This document shows positions 10,935 to 57,500 of a stretch of 64,000 bases of DNA, piece after piece (position 1 is the stretch's first letter; every line of letters begins with the position of its first letter). The notes beneath the pieces were generated by a model. It was given only the letters and a program-made list of their open reading frames with translations. It searched no databases and was not told the origin of the DNA. The translations under genes and the position numbers were made by a program. Source of the stretch: Cladorhizidae sp. MBARI D1340-BT2. Its lineage: Eukaryota; Porifera; Demospongiae; Poecilosclerida; Cladorhizidae. The stretch is from the NCBI GenBank assembly GCA_028752905.1, contig JAQNBH010000004.1:32044975-32108974 (forward strand). Direction: 5' to 3'.

Positions 10935-11296
10935 TGTACTGTAGGGCTAGGGATATAGGGCTAGGGGTATAGGGCTAGGGATATAGGGCTAGGGGTATAG
11001 GGCTAGGGGTGGGCTAGGGATATAGGGCTAGGGATATAGGGCTAGGGATATACATGTAGGGCTAGGGATATAGGGCTAGGGGTATAGGGCTAGGGATATA
11101 CATGTAGACTAGGGATATAGGGCCAGGGGTATAGGGCTAGGGGTATAGGGCTAGGGATATAGGGCTAGGGGTATAGGGCTAGGGATATAGGGCTAGGGCT
11201 AGGGGTATACATGTAGGACTAGGGATATAGGGCTAGGGGTATAGGGCTAGGGGTATACATGTAGGACGGGCTAGGGGTATAGGGCTAGGGATATAG
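10935..11296. repeat. Minisatellite C, GGGCTAGGGRTATA (14 bp), left block
   Basis: Tandem GGGCTAGGG(A/G)TATA units, with occasional ATACATGTAGGACTAGGG variants. Interrupted by the hAT element at 11297-12986 and resumed at 12987. Confidence 0.95.
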
Positions 11297-12986
11297 CAGA
11301 GGCGTAGGACAAGGTCAGGCGGACCGGCGACCGCCGGATCAATAAAAAAAAAACTAGCTAAATAACTAAAATATAAAAATTAAAAAAAGAAGTGATGCAT
11401 GCGCTAAAGTTGAATATGTCAGAGAATAGCAATGGCTGAAAGAATTGCAGCTGCTCAACCAACCCTACACCAGCCTCGAAACTATCCATATCCTTCGAGA
11501 TCTCTCGGGAAAAAAAAGGAGAGACGAGGTGTTTTAAGGCTGTTTGGTTTGAGCAATGGCCTTGGCTCCACTACCAGGAGGTTAGTGATTCAGTACTTAG
11601 CTGCTATTGCTCGCAGGCAGGTAAAAGCAACTTACTACCGAAAGGTCTCAGCAGCAAACGAGAAGAATCTTTGTAAGTAAAGGATTTGTAAACTGGAAGG
11701 ATGCTTGCTCCAGCTTCAAGTGAGTCACTCAGATGTTTGGATCAACATAGTTAGTTAAAGCTATTCTAACTTTATAGGCGACATCAGACAGCGAAGTTCC
11801 ATATTGATGCTACCCAGGCAATTTGCACTCGACAAGCAGATGTTGGGGTGATGGTCAGTCGTGCCCACAGTGAGCAGAAGGAATTAAATGGAAGAATGCT
11901 CATTAGCATTTTACAGAATGTGCAGTTCCTTGGAAGACAGGGACTCGCTTTCAGGGGGCCGGAGGACAATGAAAGCAATTTCATACAGTTGATGAAGCTG
12001 AGAAGCCATGATCAGCAGGTAAGGATAAGTCCAAGTGAAGTGATTAATTTGATAGGTATTGTCAAGGACAGAGTATTGCCCGGATGACCGTTAGTACCCT
12101 GCAGGTAAATATGTATTGATTTCCATAACATAGTGACATATATGTATATATTATTATTATTATTGTTATGGTTTTAGTCAATGAGATGTGAAGAACAGTG
12201 CAAGCAATGGTGGGACCGTGTAACTATGGAAAGTGATAGGAATGGTGTTGAGGAACCCAAGTTGCCCAAGGAAAAAAAGAGCACCAATACGGTTTGATGA
12301 CAGCAATAACATTGGCACTTTACCAGTTACACCAGAAGAACACTACCGTGTTATTTATTTTGAAGCCCTGGATACGTACCAAGTTGTATCAATGAAAGGT
12401 TTGAGCAGGAGGGTTATCGAATGTACAGCAAACTCGAACAACTTTTGTTGAAAGGTGATGAAGAAGTGAGAGCGATGAGGTATTCACTTTATACCATGAC
12501 GACTTTGACAGAGATATGCTTCAGGTACAGCTTTCCACATTTGCATGTAATTACAAGATTGCAGAAGAAATGGGAATTCAAGGTGTCCTAGACATTATGA
12601 AGAGCATGTCAGCTGCTGGAAGAAGCCTCTTTTCAGAAGTGATCAAAGTAGCTCGTATGTGCCAGCAACAAATTCGATCAGCGAAAGATCTTTTTCAGGA
12701 ATGCGTCGGGTAAAGACATATTTGAGGTCGACAATGATGCAGAAACGTCTCAATGCACTGATGATTCTGCACGTACACAAAGAAAAAAATGGACACTTTA
12801 GACTTAAAGTATATTGCCAATGAATTTTGTGGAAAAAGCGACTATAGACAAAATAAAGTTCCTAAGTTTTAGAATTTATTATATGTTTAATAATATTCAC
12901 AATAAGCCATGACAATGATATCCATGCATAACCAATCCACCATATCAGTTCCCCTGACCAACACTTGAGAGACTGCTACACCCCTG
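11297..12986 (+). mobile_element. Decayed hAT element (TTF/ZMYM-like transposase) in minisatellite C
   Basis: The ends CAGAGGCGTAG (11297-11307) and CTACACCCCTG (12976-12986) form an 11-bp inverted repeat with 9 matches. TATAG occurs on both sides (11292-11296 and 12987-12991), which fits a 5-bp target duplication. CAGNGGYGTAG ends are typical of hAT elements. The interior carries transposase fragments (next entry). The element divides a homogeneous 14-bp array, so it inserted after the array existed. Confidence 0.85.
11432..12715 (+). pseudogene. TTF/ZMYM-type hAT transposase remnant
   Basis: Pieces appear in the usual order. NYPYPSRSLGKKKERRGV (about 11479-11532) resembles the N-terminal TTF zinc-finger lead-in. 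SILQNVQFLGRQGLAFRG near 11910-11960, then NFIQLMKL, matches the DUF4371-like part. TPEEHYRVIYFEALDTYQVV at about 12330-12390 matches the segment before the dimerisation region. LQVQLSTF at 12517-12540 lies in a C-terminal-like stretch. Stops and frame changes between pieces, and absence of an intact catalytic core, show that it is dead. An intact relative would cut and paste elements with matching ends. Confidence 0.8.
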
Positions 12987-13333
12987 TATAGGGCTAGGGG
13001 TATAGGGCTAGGGGTATAGGGCTAGGGGTATAGGGCTAGGGATATACATGTAGGACTAGGGATATACATGTAGGACTAGGGATATAGGGCTATAGATATA
13101 CATGTAGGTCTAGGGATATAGGGCTAGGGGTATAGGGCTACTATATAGGGCTAGGGATATAGGGCTACTATATAGGGCTAGGGTATAGGGCTAGGGATAT
13201 AGGGCTAGGGATATAGGGCTAGGGATATAGGGCTAGGGATATAGGGCTAGGGGTATAGGGCTACGGATATAGGGCTACTATATAGGGCTAGGGATACAGA
13301 GCTAGGGATATATGGCTAGGGGTATAGGGCTAT
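12987..13333. repeat. Minisatellite C, right block
   Basis: Continuation of the GGGCTAGGG(A/G)TATA array, with more variants (CTACTATATAGGGCTA, ATACATGTAGGACTAGGG) than the left block. Confidence 0.95.
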
Positions 13334-13637
13334 GATTAGGTGGGCAAGACCTTTAAACTTTGGCCATTCTGGGATATCTGCATTCTTGTTGGTTGCCGTG
13401 CTGAGTGTACCACTATGTCCCATAGACACAACACGTGTGCCATGTCTGGAAGGAGTTCTGCTTAGTGTATATGTTTTGTTTGCGTGCTTGTGCAGTCATC
13501 CTGTGAATATATGTACACTCAAGTGATCCAAGTTGGCTGGCCTGCCATGAATATATACCACGCCCACAAAACCAGCCGAGCAGGAGACAATTCTAGAAAT
13601 TCTCTAAGAAAATGAGTGTGTAACACTGAGCAGTTGC
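13334..13637. other. Unique spacer
   Basis: Sequence between minisatellite C and the hAT element. A 64-codon plus-strand frame at 13332-13526 shows no recognisable domain and is probably chance. Confidence 0.45.
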
Positions 13638-13766
13638 AATGGTCGTCAACCCTAGAGTCATGAAAATCTGGAGATCCAAAAAAAAATCCTCAAAAAATAT
13701 CTGGAGATTTGGTATAAAATCTGGTTATCATTTGCATCAAGTCATAACATAAGCATACTAAGCATA

Positions 13767-14255
13767 CTAAATTAATTTATTTTTAAATAACACACTGCTA
13801 TGATTCTGATAGCAAGAAGTTGCATGGTCTAAAATTTTCTCATCAGGCACCCAGCGGTAACAGGGAACTTCAGATTCACGGAATGCTAGCTTCATGGCTA
13901 GAATGCTTGACAAAGTGCCACCGAGCTTCATTGATGACCGAGCGTCTGTCTTATTCTTTCTGACAATGCTAAAGAGTCGTTCCTCTTCAGCATTACTGTG
14001 AGGGAGGACAACAACTACCTCAGCAACACGAAATAGGTTTTTGAAACGCTGAACATTTGTACCAGAAAGTTTCATGTTGGCAATGTACCACCATAGCACA
14101 TCCACTCTAGAGTGAAAGACTGGTGATGACCCTTCCATCTCACTATCAACTACTTCGGCTTCCTCCCATGCAGACTGGCCAATGTCATCATCCATTAGGG
14201 TCTGATAGTCAACAAATTCATCAAAGAGGACATCCTGTGGTATGTCAGATAGCAA
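13767..14255 (-). pseudogene. hAT transposase C-terminal dimerisation fragment
   Basis: This 162-residue frame contains RFKNLFRVAEVVVVLPHSN, AEEERLFSIVRKNKTDARS and SILAMKLAF. That is the order seen in the hAT C-terminal dimerisation region (P.S....ER.FS...K). The equivalent region in the 5473-6603 copy is on the plus strand. A damaged stretch at 14256-14604 separates it from the central fragment. Confidence 0.8.
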
Positions 14256-14604
14256 GTTTGAATACCTCTCTAGAAAGTACTCAATGTTTTCCCACTTGCT
14301 ATCAATCCTTCTGGTACATCAATCCACTTTGCATTTGCAAGTAGTTCATCAGTCAAAGGGAATTTTGCTTGCATGTACAATAGTGCATACTTAAAGTAAC
14401 AATGCGTGGCATCAAAAACTTGTTATGCATTGTTAGGGAAATGTCACCATCATTCAACAGTTTGGACAGCTTTGTCTTGGTCAATCCTCCACCAAAAATT
14501 TGATTGGTTGTCTTGAAGATTTCATCGTTTAAAGTTCATTTCCATCAATGGCGTGTCCCTGAGTGTCCAGTAGAACAATACGAGAAGCTTCTTGGCCAGG
14601 CTAA

Positions 14605-15492
14605 TCATAGCATCTTGTAGAATGTGGATTGTTGGCTCTTCACGTTGTAGCAATTTGTTAAACTTGGTGAATAATTGAATAGAAGCACTGTGAAACAGAA
14701 GGACTGGTTCGAGAACTGGATTACAAAATGCTGCATGAAGTCGACGAAAACGTTCACCAGAAAAGTGCTCTGACTCCAAGTATGACTTAAGGCTGGAGTA
14801 CTTTTTAAAACTCGATCAACACATCTTTCTAGTGATAGCCAGCGTGTTGAAACATGTTTGAGGACTTGCTGATATTCCTGGTCACAAAATTCACAGTATT
14901 CGGCAGGCTTCCCCTTGCGTTTCGAGCTCTTATCGAACCAATAGAACAAATCAATTACAACATCTTCAATGTTGATTCCAGCAATCTTCGTAAAAGCATC
15001 GTTGGCCTCACTGGCAACAAGGTGAGCAAGATGGCATGGGCATTCAGAAATAAAGACACTGGGATTCTTCTCTTTGCATCTTGAAGCAATGGAGTTGTGA
15101 GTGCCAATCATAGCATTGGGATTATCAACGCTAAGACTGACAGCATTGACCCAAGGAACTGAATCTGACTCAAATTTTCCATTTATGGCATCAAATATGG
15201 AATAAGCTTTGCCACAATCCTCCCCAGATGTTGTGCAGATGTCATAAAATTGGCTAGTTACTTTTTTGGACCTGTTAATGTAAAAAAAATGGATGGTGAC
15301 TGGGTTCATCTTCAACAGTCCTTTGTCACTGTCCCAAAGATTTGCAGGATGAGCTTTGCAGTGTTGGACAAGTATCTCATGGCAATATGCACCCATAGCA
15401 ACATTAAGAATAGCAGAGGTTTTTGTTCTGGCAGATACATATCGACAAGCAATCTTGCTGTCAGGAAAAATGGCTTTAAATAATGGTCCCAA
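14605..15492 (-). pseudogene. hAT transposase central fragment
   Basis: A 295-residue open frame, the longest non-repeat frame in the window, carries hAT-type motifs: a SLSVDNPNAMIGTHNS segment, ECPCHLAHLVASEA, and further on HVSTRWLSLERCVDRVLKS. The last is the widespread hAT T-R-W insertion-domain motif. Its length is only about half of a normal hAT transposase (roughly 600 residues). It ends in frame-shifted sequence at the C-terminal side. It is a remnant of a cut-and-paste transposase, not a host gene, because it lies between matched element ends. Confidence 0.8.
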
Positions 15493-15599
15493 ATGATCCT
15501 CAGTAGCAATAGAGAGGTTATGCTGAATGAGGAAATGTGGTGATCATTACCTCAGCTCTTGTGGTCTTTCTTCCAATCTCAGATTCTCCTGGCTTGCTA

Positions 15600-15920
15600 A
15601 GAAAAGAGTTCAGTGGCATCTGTTCTTGAAGCCCTTTCACGTTGCTTTTATGAGAATCTCTCTTGCAATGAACCTTGACATCCCTCAAACCCTGGTGGCT
15701 ACAGAGAATGTTTTTTACTGCATGGAATGCAGTGAAACATCGAAGTGCAACGAGGAACAGGATAATTTTGGGCCCACAGGGAATTATAAGAACACGAATA
15801 CTTGCCTGATCCATCGTATTTCCGTGTCTTCTTGGCGTCTGTGCCATTTTCAGAGAGGCTTGCACTCGCTGACGCGGGTCGCTTGGCCATTTTATTTTGA
15901 TTTGAACTTCGATCTTTCAT
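15600..15920 (-). pseudogene. hAT transposase N-terminal remnant
   Basis: The minus-strand frame begins MKDRSSNQNKMAKRP and continues through a low-complexity Ser/Ala stretch to KYDGSGKYSCSYNSLWAQ and FHCIPCSKKHSL. The basic start and the C..C..H-like end fit a DNA-binding zinc-finger region. A frameshift separates it from the next fragment, where KVHCKRDSHKSNVKGLQEQ lies in another frame at about 15610-15680. Confidence 0.65.
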
Positions 15921-16107
15921 AATTATTATATATTTTTTTAACCCTGATCTTTAAAAAAATCAATTCCTCAGAAAATCGGGTGAATTGGATATTCAATCGG
16001 GAGATCTGGAGATTAGTGTTGAAATCAGGTGACACACGGCAGCATTGGGTTGGCAGCTCTGCCATGCATAGGCATACATGATTCCTTGTACACAAATCAC
16101 TGATTGT

Positions 16108-16270
16108 GTGTGTCCCGGGCTAGCCAGCAGGGATGGTGGATGGTTGAGCTGTTGCACAGCAGAGTCCCAGGCTAGCTAGCAGGGATGCTGGATGGTTGAG
16201 CTGTTGCACAGCAGAGTCCCGGGCTAGCTAGCAGGGATGGTGGATGGTTGAGCTGTTGCACAGCAGAGTC
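16108..16270. repeat. Tandem repeat, 52-bp unit, 3 copies
   Basis: Three units containing GCAGGGATG(G/C)TGGATGG and TTGAGCTGTTGCACAGCAGA, each starting GTCC(C/T)(G/A)GGCTAGC. It lies shortly upstream of the FHA-ankyrin gene start. No function can be assigned. Confidence 0.9.
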
Positions 16271-16404
16271 CTGGGCTTACTTCCTCCATTCCCAAATGGC
16301 AAAGCCATAGATTTTCGTGGATTAAAACCTTCCTCGGGTGGTTCCTAAAGGTCCCGCAAAGTTTGGTCAGGTTCGGCCTGGGGTGGTCCAGAGTTATAAG
16401 CATG

Positions 16405-16540
16405 CACGCATGCACACACACACACACTCACTTACACACTTGCACAACACTCAAACACACTCACAAAACACACTCACTCATACATACACTCACACATCAC
16501 ACACACTCACACACACTCATGCACACGCACACACCTCGTA
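16405..16540. repeat. CA-rich microsatellite
   Basis: Imperfect ACAC/ACTC run directly upstream of the first gene exon. The frames through it code only for His/Thr runs and are not genes. Confidence 0.9.
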
Positions 16541-16588
16541 CAGTTAATTAATAACAAAAGAAGTTCTTAAAAGGAACTTTCAGAGAAA

Positions 16589-51709
<35,121 letters not shown>

Positions 51710-52044
51710 GTATGAGCACAAGACCAATCACTCTGGCATGACTCTTCCTCATATCTTGTTGCCATAGTTGTGAGTAAGCCTTTGCAATGGAAGTCATAGG
51801 CATCTTCACCTTCTCCAAGGTATAGATCTCAAGCGGTGAAAGGCAATGCTCTTAGACCTGACCGACCTTATGGGCTGAAAAGCAATGCTCTGGGCATGCT
51901 GCGTAAGATATTAAGCAATGCTCTGGGCATGCTGCATCAGATATTTTCCAAGTATAGGACTTAAACGGCTTTAATGAAACGAGGATCGAGGAAGATCCAT
52001 GCATGCTGGTCAGAGTGTTGGTCGTTTAGGCTGATATGGGAGAC
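51710..52044. other. Start of intron 8
   Basis: Unique sequence with a short duplicated segment, AGCAATGCTCTGGGCATGCTG, at about 51879 and 51915. No exon is seen. Confidence 0.5.
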
Positions 52045-52048
52045 TTAA

Positions 52049-52657
52049 GGTCTATCCACACTGCACCTAAACTCATGCACATTAATGTGGGTTGGGTCCA
52101 GGAAAAAACCAATGCTTGTTCATCACACTAGCACCAAAACAAGCCCTACGAGTCAGCCTACCAGTCAGTCAAAATCATCTACTGTATCTGTAGTTGAGAT
52201 GGAGTTTGTTTCTGCGTCTTTTCTTCAGCTACCTACAGATGTGTAGGAAACATTTTCTGCAGAGAAACAAGTGGGGTGAGCTGAGGGAAAGGCAGAACCA
52301 AGGAGTGTTGCGACTGCACGAACTTCAGAAGTCAGATGCAGGGTATATAAACATAGCAACAATTCTCTAGCTATGTAGTTAGTCTATAAAGCCATAGATA
52401 GTACACAGCTAGCTCCAAAGTTCCAAACTGCAGCATCACGAAGACGTGAGTGAATGAAATTCTTTTCAACGCACACCCGTGTAGTGTTATTTGAATGCTT
52501 TAATTTATTGGTCTTTTCGACTTGAACCACCAATCAGGTGGACCAGATTAATGCGCATTATCAAATTCAGTGTGGACGCGACCAATGTGAATTAATGTGA
52601 ATTAATGTAAATTAATGTGAATTAATGCATGCTGACTTGTGCAGTGTGGACATGCCT
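52049..52657. mobile_element. TTAA-flanked MITE, 609 bp
   Basis: TTAA at 52045-52048 and at 52658-52661 flanks inverted ends: GGTCTATCCACACTGCAC at the left and GTGCAGTGTGGACATGCCT at the right. The ends agree in TCCACACTGCAC and beyond, with CATGCACATTAATG against ATTAATGCATGC further in. An 11-bp TGTGAATTAAT repeat (52575-52625) lies inside the right end. There is no transposase. A piggyBac- or Kolobok-type mobiliser is likely from the TTAA duplication. Confidence 0.75.
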
Positions 52658-52797
52658 TTAATTTTGGTTACAGTGTGTGTGTATGCATATACTTACATAT
52701 CTATCTATCTATCTTACTACACAAGTTAGTGGGCCAGAGTGAGTGTAGATACATCTTGCGAGTGAAATGACTTGCCATATTCCATGACGAGTGCGAT

Positions 52798-53095
52798 TCC
52801 AATACTTATATACTTACTCTATATAATTCTAATACTTATATACTCATAATAATTACTCTATATAATTCTAATACTTGTGTACTCATAATAATTACTCTAT
52901 ATAATTCCAATACTTGTATACTCATATAATTACTCTATATAATTCTAATACTTGTGTACTCATAATAATTACTCTATATAATTTTAATAATTGTATACTC
53001 ATATTAAATACTCTATATAATTCTAATACTTGTGTACTCATATTAATTACTCTATATAATTCTAATACTTGTGTACTCATATTAATTACTCTACT
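52798..53095. repeat. Tandem repeat, about 39-bp unit, 7-8 copies
   Basis: Units contain TTCTAATACTTGTGTACTC, then ATAATAATTACTCTATATAA, with shorter first copies. The weak 62-codon frame through it is repeat-derived. It lies in intron 8. Confidence 0.93.
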
Positions 53096-53757
53096 TCAAT
53101 AATGGTCGGTTGGTCACCAGGATTGACACCCTCTATACCACACGTATAAGTCACTTCTAGCTGTCATGACAGTATTCATACCTTAAATTGCTCAACTGCT
53201 CTGGCATCTGTGCCTGCTGTCTTGGAAGGTGCAAAGTGATAGTTAATGGATATGCAGCAATGGAGCGTTAAATAACCAGAGAGGAATATAGAAGAATATC
53301 TAACGCCACACCTACAGTGTATAGGAAAATATTACAGTGAGTTTATCAAAGTGTAGATATAGGTATGTGCATATTGGGTGGGGAGAGGAGTGCAGTATCA
53401 CGCTCACTCTAGTGACCTGACCCCTGTTTCAAAATGGTAGACAGAAGAAAGCTCTAGAATAACCAAAGCTCGTTTCTCAGACTTACACTAGCAGCTTCTT
53501 AGCTTCCTAAATGGTGTTGCAGCCGATATTAGCTCCCAAAAGTCTCTGAGCATGCATTTGCTAAGCTAGTAAGCTGTTATGCACACACACAACACACACA
53601 CACACACGTACACACACATGTAGGCGTGGGTAAGCCTTGAAATACGCAATTGTTTCAAGTTTCTATTTTTCCCACTCGCATGACTTCATGCAATCGCTCC
53701 TTTCACAAGATATTTAGTACCAGAAGACTACAAATGTTCCAATGCCTTGCAGCAACT
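53096..53757. other. Intron 8 unique region
   Basis: Unique sequence with a CA microsatellite at 53578-53620. No exon is recognised. Confidence 0.5.
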
Positions 53758-54355
53758 CTATAATATGTTTCCTGAATGCTGAAAGGAGATGAGAGTAAGG
53801 GCTTCTCGTTGATGAGTTAGCTCAGAGATGGCATGTGTATTATAAACAGAATGAGAACAAATGACTTGCGCTAACTTCTGCCATTCGTTTTGGAGTTCTC
53901 GCTCGTGGGAAATTGTTGCCAGATCCAAAGGAGCTGTAGCTGACCCTCCACCAAAACATCTGCTGTTTGGTTGGTGGAGTTCTCCTGGGAAGCTGTTGCC
54001 AAGTCCTTGAAGGAGGCTGTAGCTGACCCTCCACCAAAACATCTGCTGTTTGGTTGGTAGAGGGAAGCTGTTGCCAAGTCCTTAAGGAGGCTGTAGCTGA
54101 CCCTCCATGGATACAGTCAGCATACAAAACATGGCATGCTGATAATGTGTAGTGTCCAACAACATGAACTGAAGAGCCTGCCTCCTCAGAAGCATCTGAC
54201 AAGCAAACATGAAGCAAGAGCATCACTGTTTTAAGAACAAACAACTCCATATTAGGTGGACATGTTAAATAAGAGAAGAAACAAGGCTGCACCCATGCCG
54301 ACCACACCCAGTATGACCACCCTTTACCATTTAAAATCATGTTGGGAAAGATCAT
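53758..54355 (-). other. Unrecognised minus-strand open frames over a three-copy repeat
   Basis: Two overlapping minus frames (53840-54355 with 171 codons and 53758-54042 with 94). The second ends in SHERELQNEWQKLAQVICSH and SELTHQREALTLISFQ, which looks protein-like rather than random. Between 53915 and 54105 a segment with GAAGCTGTTGCCAAGTCCTT and CTGACCCTCCACCAAAACAT occurs about three times. Each reads DLATAS or TWQQLP depending on frame. I cannot assign a family. It could be a transposon remnant or a small antisense gene fragment. Confidence 0.3.
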
Positions 54356-54359
54356 TTAA

Positions 54360-54524
54360 CTGGTGTGGTCTGCATGGGTACAGTCTTTTTTAATTTCTTA
54401 TTTTTAAATTTTTTTTTAAATTTAATTTTTTTTAAATGGTACGAAAGAATGAATTTTTAATAAGTAAATCTAATGCAATGATTTCACGATAATCAACTAA
54501 ATTTACTCACTTGACGTTTCGTCT
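54360..54524. other. A/T-rich spacer before the 42-bp array
   Basis: Contains TTTTTAAATTT runs (54388-54437). No gene is seen. Confidence 0.5.
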
Positions 54525-57500
54525 AGATGCTCCAACGATCATTATTATTGGTGATGTTCGTCTAGATGCTCCAATGATCATTATTATTCCTGGTGACGTT
54601 TGGCTAGTTGCTCCAATGATCATTATTATTCCTGGTGATGTTTGGCTAGATGCTCCAATGATCATTATTATTTCTGGTGATGTTTGGCTAGATGCTCCAA
54701 TGATCATTATTATTCCTGGTGATGTTTGGCTAGATGCTGCAATGATCATTATTATTCCTGGTGATGTTTGGCTAGATGCTCCAATGATCATTATTATTCC
54801 TGGTGATGTTTGGCTAGATGCTCCAATGATCATTATTATTCTTGGTGATGTTTGTCTAGATGCTCCAATGATCATTATTATTCCTGGTGATGTTTGTCTA
54901 GATGTTCCAATGATCATTATTATTCCTGGTGATGTTTGGCTAGATGCTCCAATGATCATTATTATTCTGGTGATGTTTGGCTAGATGCTCCAATGATCAT
55001 TATTATTCCTGGTGATGTTTGGCTAGATGCTCCAATGATCATTATTATTCCTGGTGATGTTTGTCTAGATGCTCCAATGATCATTATTATTCCTCGTGAT
55101 GTTTGGCTAGATGCTCAAATGATCATTATTATTCTGGTGATGTTTAGCTAGATGCTCCAATGATCATTATTATTCCTGGTGATGTTTGGCTAGATGCTCC
55201 AATGATCATTATTATTCCTGGTGATGTTTGTCTAGATGCTCCAATGATCATTATTATTCCTGGTGATGTTTGTCTAGATGCTCCAATGATCATTATTATT
55301 CCTGGTGATGTTTGTCTAGATGCTCCAATGATCATTATTATTCCTGGTGATGTTTGTCTAGATGCTCCAATGATCATTATTATTCCTGGTGATGTTTGGC
55401 TAGATGCTCCAATGAACATTATTATTCCTGGTGATGTTTGGCTAGATGTCTAACGATCATTATTATTCCTGGTGATGTTTGGTTAGATGCTCTAATAATC
55501 ATTATTATTCCTGGTGATGTTTGGCTAGATGCTCCAATGATCATTATTATTCCTGGTGATGTTTGGCTAGATGCTCCAACGATCATTATTATTCCTGGTG
55601 ATGTTTGGCTAGATGCTCCAATGATCATTATTATTCCTGGTGATGTTTGGCTAGATGCTCCAATGATCACTATTATTCCTGGTGATGTTTGGCTAGATGC
55701 TCAAATGATCATTATTATTCCTGGTGATGTTTGGTTAGATGCTCCAATGATCATTATTATTCCTGGTGATGTTTGGCTAGATGCTCCAATGATCATTATT
55801 ATTCCTGGTGATGTTTGGTTAGATGCTCCAATGATCATTATTATTCCTGGTGATGTTTGGCTAGATGCTCCAATGATCATTATTATTCCTGGTGATGTTT
55901 GGCTAGATGCTCAAATGATCATTATTATTCCTGGTGATGTTTGGCTAGATGCTCCAATGATCATTATTATTCCTGGTGATGTTTGGCTAGATGCTCCAAC
56001 GATCATTATTATTCCTTGTGATGTTTGGCTAGATGCTCCAATGATCATTATTATTCCTGGTGATGTTTGGCTAGATGCTCCAATGATCATTATTATTCCT
56101 GGTGATGTTTGGCTAGATGATTATTATTATTCCTGGTGATGTTTGTCTAGATGTTCCAATGATCATTATTATTCCTGGCTAGATGCTCCAATGATATTTA
56201 TTATTCCTGGTGATTTTGGCTAGATGCTCCAACGATCATTATTATTCCTGGTGATGTTTGTCTAGATGCTCCAATGATCATTATTATTCCTGGTGATGTT
56301 TGGCTAGATGCTCCAATGATCATTATTATTCCTGGTGATGTTTGTCTAGATGTTCCAATGATCATTATTATTCCTGGTGATGTTTGTCTAGATGCTCCAA
56401 TGATCATTATTATTCCTGGTGATGTTTGTCTAGATGCTCCAATGATCATTATTATTCCTGGTGATGTTTGTCTAGATGCTCCAATGATCATTATTATTGC
56501 TGGTGATGTTTGTCTAGATGCTCCAATGATCATTATTATTCCTGGTGTTGTTTGTCTAGATGCTCCAATGATCATTATTATTCCTGATGATGTTTGGCTA
56601 GATGCTCCAATGATCATTATTATTCCTGGTGGTGTTTGGCTAGATGCTCCAATGATCATTATTATTCCTGGTAGCGTTTGGCTAGATGCTCCAATGATCA
56701 TTATTATTCCTGGTGATGTTTGTCTAGATGCTCCAATGATTATTATTATGGTGATGTTTGGTTAGATGCTCTAATGATCAATATTATTACTGGTGATGTT
56801 TGGCTAGATGCTCCAACGATCATTATTATTCCTGGTGATGTTTGGCTAGATGCTCCAATGATCATTATTATTCCTGGTGATATTTGGCTAGATGCTCCAA
56901 TGAACATTATTATCCCTGGTGATGTTTGGCTAGATGTCTAACGATCATTATTATTCCTGGTGATGTTTGGTTAGATGCTCTAATAATCATTATTATTGCT
57001 GGTGATGTTTGGTTAGATGTTCCAATGATCATTATTATTCCTGGTGATGTTTGGCTAGATGCTCCAATGATCATTATTATTCCTGGTGATGTTTGGCTAG
57101 ATGCTCCAATGATCATTATTATTCCTGGTGATGTTTGGCTAGATTTCCAACGATCATTATTATTCCTGGTGATGTTTGGCTAGATGCTCCAATGATCATT
57201 ATTACCTGGTGATGTTTGGCTAGATGCTCCAATGATCACTATTATTCCTGGTGATGTTTGGCTAGATGCTCAAATGATCATTATTATTCCTGGTGATGTT
57301 TGTCTAGATGCTCCAATGATCATTATTATTCCTGGTGATGATATTATTCCTGGTGATGTTTGGTTAGATGCTCTATTGATCATTATTATTCCTGGTGATG
57401 TTTGGCTAGATGCTCCAACGATCATTATTATTCCTGGTGATGTTTGGCTAGATGCTCCAATGATCATTATTATTCCTGGTGATGTTTGGCTAGATGCTCC

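Larger units (their letters stand above)
13638..16061 (-). mobile_element. Nearly full-length decayed hAT element, minus strand
   Basis: The right end GTTGGCAGCTCTG (16049-16061) and the subterminal sequence match the left end of the 5473-6603 element in reverse complement. The left end (GTCGTCAACCCTAGAGTCATG region, 13641-13661) matches its right end but is eroded. The interior codes on the minus strand for three hAT transposase fragments. The copy is about 2.4 kb and explains the 1.1-kb element as an internal deletion. No clear target duplication is visible because the left border is degraded. Confidence 0.85.

Noticed and set aside
51710..54500. A ninth exon of the FHA-ankyrin gene
   Set aside because: I looked for an acceptor followed by a phase-compatible ankyrin core and found none convincing. 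The next exon is probably beyond the window.
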